This document shows, piece after piece, positions 1 through 6,128 of a stretch of DNA of 22,874 nucleotides. The DNA is from Actinomycetes bacterium (GTDB taxonomy: Bacteria > Actinomycetota > Actinomycetes > Mycobacteriales > Mycobacteriaceae), in contig JAEYUQ010000004.1 in the NCBI GenBank assembly GCA_023432405.1, forward strand, positions 1 to 22,874. Reading direction: 5' to 3'. The position numbers and the translations under genes are program-made. The notes below the pieces were generated by a model that saw only the letters and a list, made by a program, of their open reading frames with translations, did no database searches and was not told the DNA's origin. How positions within the stretch are numbered: position 1 is the stretch's first letter; the number at the start of each line of letters is the position of its first letter.

Positions 1-23
1 TTGCGTTCAGGCGGTTTGGCCAT
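1..23 (-). CDS. Start of an unidentified gene running off the left edge
   Basis: On the minus strand an ATG at 23 is preceded by GAAAGGA with a 7-nt spacer, a very good ribosome binding site. The visible codons read MAKPPER before the window ends. Seven residues cannot identify a protein. It follows the relaxase remnant in the same direction, so it may belong to the same mobile element. Confidence 0.4.
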
Positions 24-160
24 CTGCAACTCCTTTCATCGTTAGTTCCCTCTCGCCAGATGCTGGCGCGAGGATCCCACGTTGGCGCGCGGGTACCCCG
101 CGCAGCGACGAAAGAAGCCATCTCGTACAAGATGGAACCGAGGGTGATTCTACAGAGAAA

Positions 161-699
161 CTACAGTCCTATGCCTGCGCCCGGCCTGGCAGCCGGTGGC
201 CCTGGTGGTGTTTGTGAAGATGCTGGGTTTGGTGTGGTTGTGGGTGTGGTTTTAGTGTTCGGGGCTGGGGTGATGGGATCGAGTAAGGCCCTGGCAGCTT
301 GGTACTGGCTGGTGGGTTGCTGTGGTTGAACGAGCCCGAGTTCGCTGGCAGTAGTGTTAATTCGCCGGATTAACGGTGTGAGGGTTGCCTGCCGAATAGA
401 GTTCTTCTTCTCATTTGACCCACGCCAGAATCTCCTTCGGCGTGGCTCGGTATCCGAACTCCTCCTCGTGTGTAGGACGGGCGATACGCAGCGCTATGGT
501 GTTTCGTTCTTCCTTGGTTGGTCGGTACTCATTGGTGTATCGAAAGCCCTTTGCCGTCCCATCCGCTCAGGGGTGTGCCGGTGGCGGTGTAGTAGTCACT
601 GAGTTTGGTTTTAGCCCCGGTGTTTTGGTCGGCGGTGGTCACGGTGCGCAGGAGATAGGCGTACCTATCTCCTGTGTTGACTACTCGTGTCGATATCAC
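161..699 (-). pseudogene. MobF/TrwC-type conjugative relaxase, degraded remnant
   Basis: Reading from a GTG at 699, the minus strand gives VISTRVVNTGDRYAYLLRTV followed by LSDYYTATGTP and GWDGKGLS, then a stop at 529. This pattern (a start-proximal YLxRxV segment, then LxxYYxxxGTPxGxWxGxGL) is the N-terminus of actinobacterial TrwC-like relaxases, which nick the transfer origin and carry DNA through a conjugation channel. A second frame ends at 411 (...GYRATPKEILAWVK). A third, ending at 161, is rich in Pro and Thr (TPAPNTKTTPTTTPNPASS) and resembles a relaxase C-terminal tail. Over 1 kb of catalytic and helicase sequence is missing and the pieces lie in different frames, so this is a dead relic. 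The N-terminal match is good; assigning the two downstream pieces to the same gene is inference. Confidence 0.55.
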
Positions 700-965
700 G
701 TGCGCACCGTAAGCAGGAGGGCGGCGAGCTTTTAAGGTGAGTGAATGTGGCTGTTTTCAGCAGCGGGAATCGATCTCTTTTGGCTGAAGCGCGCCCGCGC
801 AGGTCAGCCCACAGAAGTCGCAGATGCAGATCTGCCAGACGTGTGTCGACCTTTAGGAGCAATGTGAAAAACACCACAAAGACGGTAAGGCATGTACTGA
901 TAGTGACTTGGAGGATATGCTTAAGCCCAGGTCTTTGGAATTAGTGCACGAGAGAAAGTCCTCAA

Positions 966-1533
966 ATGAGGAAAAAACTAGGAATCATTGCTTTGGCTGC
1001 ATTCGGCGCAATGATGGTTCATGCTCCGATCGCTGAGGCATCTTCGGAGGTAACGGATTTTTGGAAGCATTGAAGGACTGCCGGTCTCAGAAGATTCGTT
1101 AAGTTCGGAATTACTTCTACGTGGTACTAGAACAGCCTTTATGTCAGGCGGGGGAGACGGCTATCGGATTGTCGGAGAGTGGGACGACAAGAATGACCGA
1201 CGAGTAGTGATGCGTGAGCGTGCTCAATCAAAGATTCAGTCAAAACACGGGCTTAGTGCTAATGCACCGCGAGTAGTTACCCAGTATGCTCCCAAGATTG
1301 AAACCTTTAACGGCGGAGATAGAGTCGAATACCGATTGCCGATGGATCATATTCGATGTGAGGGATGGGGGCCGGCCAGGAAATGCCGGAAACTGGAGAC
1401 TCGGGATGTCCTGGCAGTAGTCGGATTCAACAAGGTCACCGATGGGCGACCATATGGTGTTGTAACAACATACTGCCCATGGGTACAGGGACGCTGTCCT
1501 GACTGGGTAGTCAATTCTTCTCAGCTGAAGTAG
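966..1533 (+). CDS. Sec-secreted toxin-like protein, frame broken by one base
   Basis: ATG at 966 opens MRKKLGIIALAAFGAMMVHA, a clear signal peptide with a likely cleavage after AEA, and the frame then stops at 1071. Removing one T from the TTTTT run at 1058-1062 joins it to the frame that ends at 1533. The span is 568 nt (3n+1), giving about 188 residues once corrected. The mature part has four cysteines, enough for two disulfides, a basic KIQSKHG segment, and a C-terminal GVVTTYCPW strand. This layout resembles small BECR-type RNase toxins (barnase/EndoU/colicin/RelE-like), where a His-containing helix is followed by a strand ending in T-x-Y-P. That family placement is tentative. The pentapeptide-repeat gene starts 7 nt downstream, suggesting a two-gene unit. 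If the extra base is real, the protein is not secreted. Confidence 0.55.
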
Positions 1534-1540
1534 GTGCTCG

Positions 1541-1894
1541 ATGTATAGAGAAATGACTGAATCTTCTCGTCGAGAATTACGAGGAAAAGACCTGAGGGGT
1601 AAAGATTTCTCAAACTATGATTTATCCGGCGCTGATTTTGAAGGCTCCCAGTGCCATGGATGCTCATTTCGAGGAGCAATGCTGGCATGGTCTAACATGA
1701 GAAACGCTGACCTAACTGATGCAGACTTTGAAGGTGCATTCCTTAACGAGGTTGATTTTCGGGGTGCGGTACTTGATGGAGCGAAGTTTTTCGACGCTTG
1801 TCTTCTACCGGTTTATGCTGAACCTGAGCAGTTCAGAAACAGCATAGGACTGACCACAGCCTCCGTTGATATACACAGTCCAGATGAAAATTAG
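1541..1894 (+). CDS. Pentapeptide-repeat protein
   Basis: 117 residues with no signal peptide, so cytosolic. From about residue 12 to 90 it is built of pentapeptide repeats of the A(D/N)LXX or A(D/N)FXX type (LRGKDLRGKDF, LSGADFEGS, ADLTDADFEGAF, VDFRGAVLDGAKF), which fold as a right-handed quadrilateral beta-helix. It starts 7 nt after the secreted toxin-like gene and is probably co-transcribed. Known pentapeptide proteins include gyrase-protecting DNA mimics such as Qnr and MfpA. Its position suggests an immunity role for the upstream protein, but that is inference from context only. Confidence 0.8.
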   Translation: MYREMTESSRRELRGKDLRGKDFSNYDLSGADFEGSQCHGCSFRGAMLAWSNMRNADLTDADFEGAFLNEVDFRGAVLDGAKFFDACLLPVYAEPEQFRNSIGLTTASVDIHSPDEN

Positions 1895-2276
1895 CGACTG
1901 TTAGTGCCTTGGGAGGTAGGTGTTAACTTTTTTGATTGCGCCTGGTTTCCTGCGATGCATGGTTGCAAAAGACGGGAAGGTTGAAGCTCGTTGGCGTGCG
2001 TGTGAACTGTGGAAGGAAGAAGCTGGCAACAGATTTTTCTATTTTGACGTGGCAGATTGATGAGGTGTTGGATCTTGTTGGCTTCGCATATGCTCGAAGG
2101 ACTGGTTCGGGCAAAGAGTCTGAAAATGGTGGGGCAGACGTAGCAGTGGGAAAGACAGGGGACGGGCAACAATGAGTCTTTTGTAGGCAAGTAGGATGAG
2201 GTCGATGGCGACTTTGCCGCCGACGATTCCTGATTGCGTCGTTGAAGCGTTCTGGGTAAAAGTTGTAAAAGATTCA
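1895..2276. other. About 380 bp with no recognisable gene
   Basis: All six frames are interrupted or have low-complexity, shadow-like composition. A minus-strand frame around 2170-2280 reads SGIVGGKVAIDLILLAYKRL without a start codon or ribosome binding site. It looks protein-like but I do not recognise it. I see no tRNA, terminator or repeat here. The stretch lies between the convergent ends of the pentapeptide gene and the VbhA/Fic-like remnant and probably holds decayed coding sequence. Confidence 0.4.
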
Positions 2277-2321
2277 TCACCGGAGGGGTGCTGGGTTTTC
2301 CTAGTCGTTCTTCTGTGTCAC
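2277..2321 (-). pseudogene. Possible N-terminal stub of a Fic-domain gene
   Basis: A GTG at 2321 overlaps the TGA of the frame-corrected VbhA-like gene (GTGA overlap), the usual coupling of VbhA-type antitoxins to their Fic toxin. It reads VTQKND, then TAG, then ENPAPLR and stops. If TAG replaces TGG, the reading DWEN resembles the RWDAL at the start of the other Fic stub (4152). No Fic catalytic motif (HPFxxGNGR) exists downstream. Only the overlap and a few residues support this. Confidence 0.28.
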
Positions 2322-2492
2322 GGGCGTATGTCCTCCCGGGGAATTAGGCGCATACGCTTTATGTGATCGGCAACGTTGAATTTTCCCCCGGGCGATCTTG
2401 TGCATTGTTTGGATATGTTCGTCCGAGAACGTAACCTTTTCTGCTTCCGTTGACGCGATTGCTTTGCGTACTTTGCGCTCGATGCTGTCCAC
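2318..2492 (-). CDS. VbhA-like Fic antitoxin, frame broken near its end
   Basis: GTG at 2492 is preceded by GGAAG about 8 nt upstream and reads VDSIERKVRKAIASTEAEKV, then MHKIARGK. This matches the VbhA antitoxin pattern R-x-A-hydrophobic-A-S-xxx-E and, about 25 residues on, a hydrophobic helix ending in G-(E/K). In VbhA the SxxxE(G/N) helix blocks ATP binding by the Fic toxin VbhT; here the motif is S-TEA-E-K, with Glu kept. The uncorrected frame runs on to 2301 with unlikely sequence. Dropping one base in the GGGGGAAAA tract (plus strand 2381-2389) gives ARGKFNVADHIKRM and a stop at 2318, a 57-residue protein typical of the family. The span is 175 nt, again 3n+1. The partner Fic gene is essentially missing. 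Confidence 0.5.
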
Positions 2493-2594
2493 GGTGCGTC
2501 TTCCCGTTTCGATGATTCTGTAATGCGGCCAAGCAGGCAAGGGTGGGTATTGGAAAAACTCCCATCGATTTTTTGCGGTGAAGGTCGCGCGCAT

Positions 2595-2846
2595 TTACTG
2601 GGCAATGGTGCCCAGTGGCAGCGAATACAGCCTTCGCCAGAGAACCAGCCCGATAGGACTACACTCTACGTTTCGCGTGTCATTGATGGATTCTTTTAAT
2701 CGGTTCGTCATCTTTATAGGAACATCCCAATTGAGGGTGTCGGTAGCGGTAGCCACGCCTACTGTTACCAGCATTCTCGTTTTGGAAAAGCCGTCTAATC
2801 GAGTAGAGGCAGCCACCTGTTTGCCAGTACTTTCTTGGAACAACAT
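2595..2846 (-). CDS. Hypothetical 83-residue protein, possibly the second half of a broken gene
   Basis: ATG at 2846 starts 2 nt after the stop of the upstream small frame, and the stop at 2595 directly abuts an ATG at 2594 in the VbhA-like region, so spacing is operon-like. The sequence has a central VTVGVATATDTLNWDVPIKM and ends LWRRLYSLPLGTIAQ; I do not recognise it. This frame stays open upstream of the ATG (…RYRIGKRPARTVTGADIHIT), running under the preceding frame. That suggests the two pieces may be one gene split by a frameshift. No function is proposed. Confidence 0.35.
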   Translation of the reverse strand: MLFQESTGKQVAASTRLDGFSKTRMLVTVGVATATDTLNWDVPIKMTNRLKESINDTRNVECSPIGLVLWRRLYSLPLGTIAQ

Positions 2847-2848
2847 GG

Positions 2849-2998
2849 TTATATGAATGTCCGCTCCAGTGACAGTACGAGCGGGTCTTTTGCCAATCCG
2901 GTACCGAGTGCGCGTCGCGTCCGACGATCCACCCGTTTGATAATTCCTCCATATTCTTGGTCTGTCATGGGAGGATGCTGCTTCAGTTTTCTAGCCAT
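2849..2998 (-). CDS. Hypothetical 49-residue protein, possibly the first half of a broken gene
   Basis: Reads MARKLKQHPPMTDQEYGGII and then a very basic stretch (KRVDRRTRRAL), ending at 2849. An in-frame ATG at 3010 is an alternative start, but AGGGAG directly abuts it, while the 2998 ATG has only a weak AAGGT nearby. It lies about 50 nt downstream of the immunity-like gene on the same strand. MTDxEY openings followed by basic residues occur in small actinobacterial ribbon-helix-helix antitoxins, but there is too little here to assign that. It may be the N-terminal part of the 2595-2846 gene. Confidence 0.35.
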   Translation of the reverse strand: MARKLKQHPPMTDQEYGGIIKRVDRRTRRALGTGLAKDPLVLSLERTFI

Positions 2999-3049
2999 GA
3001 CCTTGTGCATCTCCCTATCTACTATGCGTGTGGGGTTTTGATGCGCGAG

Positions 3050-3367
3050 TTAGGCGGTTTCCACCAAATGCCAAAACCCGGTTTCATCACTAAGATGCAG
3101 CTCCGGTTGTATCCATTCCCTTTCATCGAGTTTGTACAGTTCCTCGTCCAGGAAAAGGCTGAAATACACGCCCTCGGGGTTGCTGGTGATATATTCCATC
3201 CGCTTCCAGCCAAGCTCCTTGATGCGTACAGGAATCTGCCACGGTAGGTCTTTTCCTTGGTATCGCACCAGACGAGCATCACCGTCAGCCCCGATAAAAG
3301 CAGCATGGTCGGCATCCACTGAGTCGTCTGCATTTAGAGCGTCAATAAACTTTTGCGCGAAACTCAT
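3050..3367 (-). CDS. Immunity-like partner of the secreted toxin
   Basis: 105 residues starting MSFAQKFIDALNADDSVDAD, with no signal peptide, acidic, with several aromatics (DLPWQIPV, YFSLFLDEELYKL, EREWIQPELHLSD). The ATG lies 1 nt past the stop of the toxin gene, so translation is probably coupled; the upstream extension of the open frame overlaps the toxin and is rejected as the start. A small acidic cytosolic protein directly downstream of a secreted RNase-like protein fits an immunity protein. No named immunity family is recognised. A diverged copy of its last 23 residues exists at 5315-5392 (16 of 23 identical), which shows that this family has been multiplied here, as is usual for polymorphic-toxin immunity genes. 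Confidence 0.65.
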   Translation of the reverse strand: MSFAQKFIDALNADDSVDADHAAFIGADGDARLVRYQGKDLPWQIPVRIKELGWKRMEYITSNPEGVYFSLFLDEELYKLDEREWIQPELHLSDETGFWHLVETA

Positions 3368-3368
3368 G

Positions 3369-4019
3369 CTATTTACACTTCGACGTATTAGTAGGGTAAG
3401 CAGTAATGACATGATGCCCGTGTTCAGCCACAAATATTGAAGGTTCAAGTGTCTGAACAATTATCCCGCGGACTCTATCGACCAAGTAGATTTGTGCCGA
3501 GGCGCAGAAGCTTCCGTCACGACCTGGCGAGGACGGCTGATCCCTTTTGGACCACGTTGTGTTCTCCAGGGCGGCATCAATTGCGGTGCGGATTAGAGCA
3601 TCGCCATCCTTCCCTTCGATGGCTGCAAGCGTCGACCATTCGGGGTGGTTCTGACGGATATGTTTTAACCCATGTGAACTGTCCCCACAGCGCAACGTCA
3701 CCTCGTTCGCATGCATAAAATCCTGAGGTGTTCCCAGGTCAACGTGCTGCCAGCTTGCTGCAGTCTTAAATTTATCTGTTGCAGGGGCACACGCTGCAAA
3801 AGGCGGTATCCCCGAATCCGGATTCCACGACAAGAACTTAGCACCTAACGGTGACTCATTGGGTATATCGGGATTGACTCGCCACTCTAGAAGCCTAAGC
3901 CTCGTTAGCTCTTCGATATTTCCTGTAGCGTGCGCTGGTGTGGCTAGTTGAACGAACGAAAGAAACGCTATTCCAATCCCGGCCACTAAGCTAACGGCTT
4001 GCCCTCGCACCTTTCGCAT
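3369..4019 (-). CDS. Sec-secreted BECR-like nuclease toxin candidate
   Basis: 216 residues. A signal peptide (basic MRKVRGQ, hydrophobic core to about residue 28, ATPAHA cleavage site) is followed by an approximately 70-residue linker and a C-terminal domain from about residue 105. The domain contains GLKHIRQNHPEW, then a helix (LIRTAIDAALENTTW), then strands YLVDRVRGIIVQTL and HGHHVITAYPT. Conserved His in a K-H-I-x-x-x-H helix with a terminal (V)ITAYP strand is characteristic of BECR-fold toxin RNases of polymorphic and contact-dependent systems. Four cysteines suggest extracellular disulfides. GGAGGGG sits 6 nt before the ATG. The gene pairs with the immunity-like gene 1 nt downstream. RNase activity is inferred from fold-type motifs only; a metallopeptidase is unlikely because no HExxH is present. 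Confidence 0.6.
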   Translation of the reverse strand: MRKVRGQAVSLVAGIGIAFLSFVQLATPAHATGNIEELTRLRLLEWRVNPDIPNESPLGAKFLSWNPDSGIPPFAACAPATDKFKTAASWQHVDLGTPQDFMHANEVTLRCGDSSHGLKHIRQNHPEWSTLAAIEGKDGDALIRTAIDAALENTTWSKRDQPSSPGRDGSFCASAQIYLVDRVRGIIVQTLEPSIFVAEHGHHVITAYPTNTSKCK

Positions 4020-4062
4020 AAATTACCCCTCCAAGGCTTACCAAGGATTTATAGATAAAAAA
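4020..4062 (-). promoter_or_regulatory. Ribosome binding site and AT-rich leader of the secreted toxin gene
   Basis: The plus strand CCCCTCC at 4026-4032 is a GGAGGGG Shine-Dalgarno on the minus strand, 6 nt before the toxin ATG and the strongest in the window. The sequence just upstream (about 4043-4075) is markedly AT-rich, with several TATA-like hexamers, and could hold the -10 region. An exact -35/-10 pair cannot be chosen. Confidence 0.45.
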
Positions 4063-4152
4063 TTAACATATATTAGATAGGCTCATCCCAAACGAACGTG
4101 AAGTTGATGTCCCGGGGTAAGTCAACGCGTCCCATCGGTCACGCTCACTCAT
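4063..4152 (-). pseudogene. N-terminal stub of a Fic-family toxin gene
   Basis: ATG at 4152 lies 4 nt after the stop of a VbhA-like remnant and reads MSERDRWDALTYPGTSTSRS, FGMSLSNIC, stop. Fic proteins of the VbhT type commonly begin with an aromatic-rich segment ending YxPGT, then a VLRNKxG stretch; WDALTYPGTS and RSFGMS fit that opening. Only 29 residues remain, and the catalytic HPFxxGNGR loop is absent because the secreted toxin gene begins 44 nt downstream. Judged a deletion remnant joined to the toxin's promoter region. Confidence 0.4.
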
Positions 4153-4156
4153 TGCG

Positions 4157-4303
4157 TCACCGCTCATTGGTCAGTACAGCAGAGCAGATACGGTAGATGC
4201 AGTCATCTACGTCGAGTTTTCCTTGCACAATTCGATACCTGTACTCAACGCCGTCATTGAGAACAAATCCCCCGGCGGCTGCCGACGCAACAGCATTCCT
4301 TAC
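4157..4303 (-). pseudogene. VbhA-like antitoxin remnant fused behind the integrase relic
   Basis: The frame reads VRNAVASAAAGGFVLNDGVE, then YRIVQGKLDVDDCIYRI, ending at 4157. It follows the VbhA pattern RNA-hydrophobic-AS-xxx-x-G, a spacer, then RhhxGxLxxxxhIxxh. The inhibitory Glu of SxxxE(G/N) is Gly here (SAAAGG), so inhibition would be lost. There is no start codon next to the homologous part; it begins where integrase similarity ends (about 4305), so two decayed genes have been joined. The Fic stub follows after 4 nt. Confidence 0.4.
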
Positions 4304-4304
4304 T

Positions 4305-5036
4305 GGTGGTCTGGATGCTGCTGTGTCCGAGGGGCTTGCGGGTGGCGAGAATGTCTTTGCAGGTTGAGTAGGCAGTGGAGGCAAAGCGGTGGCGTAGCGT
4401 GTGTAGTGTCCACTTGGCCGGCAAAGCGTGGGAGGCAATGTTGCTGACGTACCGGGCTGATAAATGACCGTAGATTCTGCCTGGTAGAAGCCATGATGAC
4501 TCGGGGTCGTGGGACTTGATGAGTCGATGCATGGCGGCGGAAAGATAGGCTGGCAACAGCAGTAATCTCTTTCTCGCTTTTACCGTGGACGCGCAGTATC
4601 CATCCATCGTCGGTGTATGTGACGTCCGATTGCGATCTCGGTTGCGCGTAATCCTGTTTCTGTGGCCAGCAAGAGGATGATGCGGGTACACAGCGGCTTT
4701 CCGTGTAACCCTCTCAATGAGAAGGTTGTCGGGAATAGGCTGGGGCGGTGGAACGGTACGTCGAACGCTCGGCAAGCTGGGCTTAGCGTCACAGTCTGTG
4801 TACGTCGACTACCACTGCAGGAAAAGGCGCACGTTTGCGTGATACGAATGTCGAGTTTGTGGACTCCAACTTTGGCTCCTGCTGCACGCGGCCAGGCCAC
4901 GGTCAGTAATAGTGCTCGGTGTGGGAGCTTTAATTGCCTTGGCGAGTGTTCGAAGATGACGCACGCGAGTGTCGATAGTGGGCTCGCGTTTTCCTTGGGC
5001 GCGTAAGTGGACTTCCCAATCCCGCAGTGGTGAATC
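4305..5036 (-). pseudogene. Tyrosine recombinase (phage-type integrase) pseudogene
   Basis: The full domain order of an integrase can be read but only by changing frames. From about 5024 there is an N-terminal SAM-like DNA-binding domain (RDWEVHLRAQGKREPTIDTR, then HSYHANVRLFLQW) ended by a TAG at 4809-4811. The same frame continues with PSLPSVRRTVPPPQPIPDNL. A shifted frame then gives the first catalytic Arg (LLLATETGLRATEIAIG). Another gives LHTLRHRFAS (HxxR) and LGHSSIQTT near 4310. At least one nonsense mutation and two frameshifts make it inactive. It would have integrated or excised the surrounding element and lies close to the T-arm-like sequence at 5298. Confidence 0.8.
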
Positions 5037-5290
5037 TCATCCAGTGGGCATTGGGTGTAGTGCTGGTCGGTTTGAAATAAGCATGAACCAGTTGTATTAG
5101 CGCTAGTTTGCTGTTTGATACGCGGATATGGCCGCCTGCGGGTATGACCGTGTGCGTTCATGCGGGATGGTCTCATGCGGGCGCTCGGTAGTGCGGTCAG
5201 TGGGGGTAAAAGGATATGGCGATGCTGCCATCGTCTGTTAATGAAGCGTCAGAGTGATTCTTGGGAGTCGTTGATTCCGGCTACAGGCTC

Positions 5291-5314
5291 AGAGGTTGTT
5301 GGTTCGAATCCAAC
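5291..5314 (+). other. tRNA T-arm-like sequence, candidate attachment-site scar
   Basis: GTTGG-TTCGAAT-CCAAC forms a perfect 5-bp stem with a canonical T-psi-C loop, preceded by AGGTT, which looks like a tRNA variable loop. No matching acceptor, D-arm or anticodon arm is found upstream, so this is not an intact tRNA. Integrases often target tRNA 3' ends and leave such fragments. Homology to the immunity gene begins at 5315, the base after the stem, so a recombination junction at this point is plausible. A chance match cannot be excluded. Confidence 0.4.
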
Positions 5315-5392
5315 AGAGAGTGGATTGAACCGGAACTGCACCTTAGTGATGGCACCGAAGTGTGGCATATGGTGGAGGCCACCTGGAACTGA
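5315..5392 (+). pseudogene. 3' fragment of a second immunity gene
   Basis: The frame REWIEPELHLSDGTEVWHMV and on to a TGA at 5390-5392 aligns without gaps to the C-terminus of the immunity-like protein at 3050-3367 (REWIQPELHLSDETGFWHLV…), 16 of 23 residues identical, plus three extra residues at the end. It lies on the opposite strand from the intact gene and has no start of its own. Many differences are at codon third positions, so this is an old paralogue, not a recent copy. Orphan immunity fragments are common around polymorphic-toxin loci. Confidence 0.7.
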
Positions 5393-5485
5393 CATAGTTT
5401 CACTCGTCTTCACACCTCAGGTGGAAAGCCTGGCGGTAACAGAAAACCGTGAGCATCCACGTTCCTCTTCAGTACTCTGGAACCT

Positions 5486-6100
5486 ATGAAACTAACAATT
5501 ATTGGTGGTTCTCACGGTACAGGTGCTCTTCTTGCGCAATCTGCTCTTGCTAAAGGGCACACGGTGACGGTGGTGTCCCGCAGTGGGTCTGCACCTGAAT
5601 CAGCCCAGGTAGTGAAGGGGAGCGCAACGGACCTTGATGTTGTCTCTCAGGCAGTTCAGGGCGCAGATGCCGTTGCCATAACGGTCGGTGGAGCTAAAGG
5701 TGTGAAGCACCAACGCGCTGAGGTGACCAAAACTGTGGTTGAAGCTATGCAGAGCGCCGGGGTGCGTCGTCTTGTGGTTCAGTCCTCCTTGGGTGCTGGA
5801 GATTCTGCTCAGCTGCTTCCGCCGCTCCTCAGACTTATTACTCCTTTGATACTGGCTAAGCCCCTTGAGGATCACAATGCTCAGGAGGAGATCGTCCACA
5901 ACTCCGGCTTGGATTGGACTGTGGTGAGGCCTGCAGGTCTGAAAGACAATGAGCCTCAGGGAACGTGGAAGACCCTGGAGGTAGGGGAGGGCGATACCCT
6001 CAAAGGCTCTATTTCTCGTGGGGATCTCGCAGCCTATATGGTGAGCATTCTTGAATCTGCTGAGACCTTTAGAAAGAATATTGGCATTAGCAGTTCCTAG
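5486..6100 (+). CDS. NAD(P)H-binding atypical SDR family protein
   Basis: 204 residues, a typical length for the NAD(P)H-binding (NmrA-like, SDR a5) group. The N-terminal MKLTIIGGSHGTGALLAQSA carries the GxxGxxG dinucleotide motif after a beta-strand, and later there are VAITVGGA, LVVQSSLGAG and the LDWTVVRPAGL segment common in this family. Members bind NAD(P) and act as flavin or quinone-linked reductases or regulators; the substrate cannot be told. The ribosome binding site is weak (TGGAA). The antiporter gene starts 28 nt downstream, so the two are probably co-transcribed. This is the first intact backbone gene after the island. Confidence 0.85.
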   Translation: MKLTIIGGSHGTGALLAQSALAKGHTVTVVSRSGSAPESAQVVKGSATDLDVVSQAVQGADAVAITVGGAKGVKHQRAEVTKTVVEAMQSAGVRRLVVQSSLGAGDSAQLLPPLLRLITPLILAKPLEDHNAQEEIVHNSGLDWTVVRPAGLKDNEPQGTWKTLEVGEGDTLKGSISRGDLAAYMVSILESAETFRKNIGISSS

Positions 6101-6128
6101 GATTTGGGCAGAGGGTGGGGTTTCAGCC

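Larger units (their letters stand above)
161..5392. mobile_element. Decayed integrated element / accessory island
   Basis: Inferred unit. The left part has remnants of a MobF relaxase, the right part has a tyrosine-integrase pseudogene, and a perfect tRNA T-arm-like sequence lies at 5298-5314, about 260 bp beyond the integrase N-terminus. Between them are two secreted toxin-like genes with partner genes and two VbhA/Fic-like remnants. Reading frames here are short and broken, unlike the continuous backbone genes from 5486 on. No direct repeat that would define both ends is visible, so the left limit is unknown and may lie outside the window. No transposase or IS ends were recognised. Confidence 0.5.

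Noticed and set aside
87..103. GC-rich hairpin GCGCGGG-TAC-CCCGCGC as a terminator
   Set aside because: The loop is only 3 nt and no T tract follows on either strand.
665..944. Small overlapping frames on both strands between the relaxase relic and the secreted gene
   Set aside because: There is no ribosome binding site, domain or plausible protein composition; I see no gene in 700-965.
1900..2300. A Fic catalytic domain downstream of the VbhA-like gene
   Set aside because: I looked for HPFxxGNGR and surrounding helices in all minus-strand frames and found none.
3369..4019. Secreted toxin as a metallopeptidase or cell-wall hydrolase
   Set aside because: No HExxH, NlpC/P60 Cys-His or amidase motif is present; His and strand pattern fit a small nuclease better.
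5250..5330. Complete tRNA gene around the T-arm
   Set aside because: No anticodon stem, D-arm or pairing acceptor strand can be found upstream; only the T-arm and variable-loop-like bases fit.
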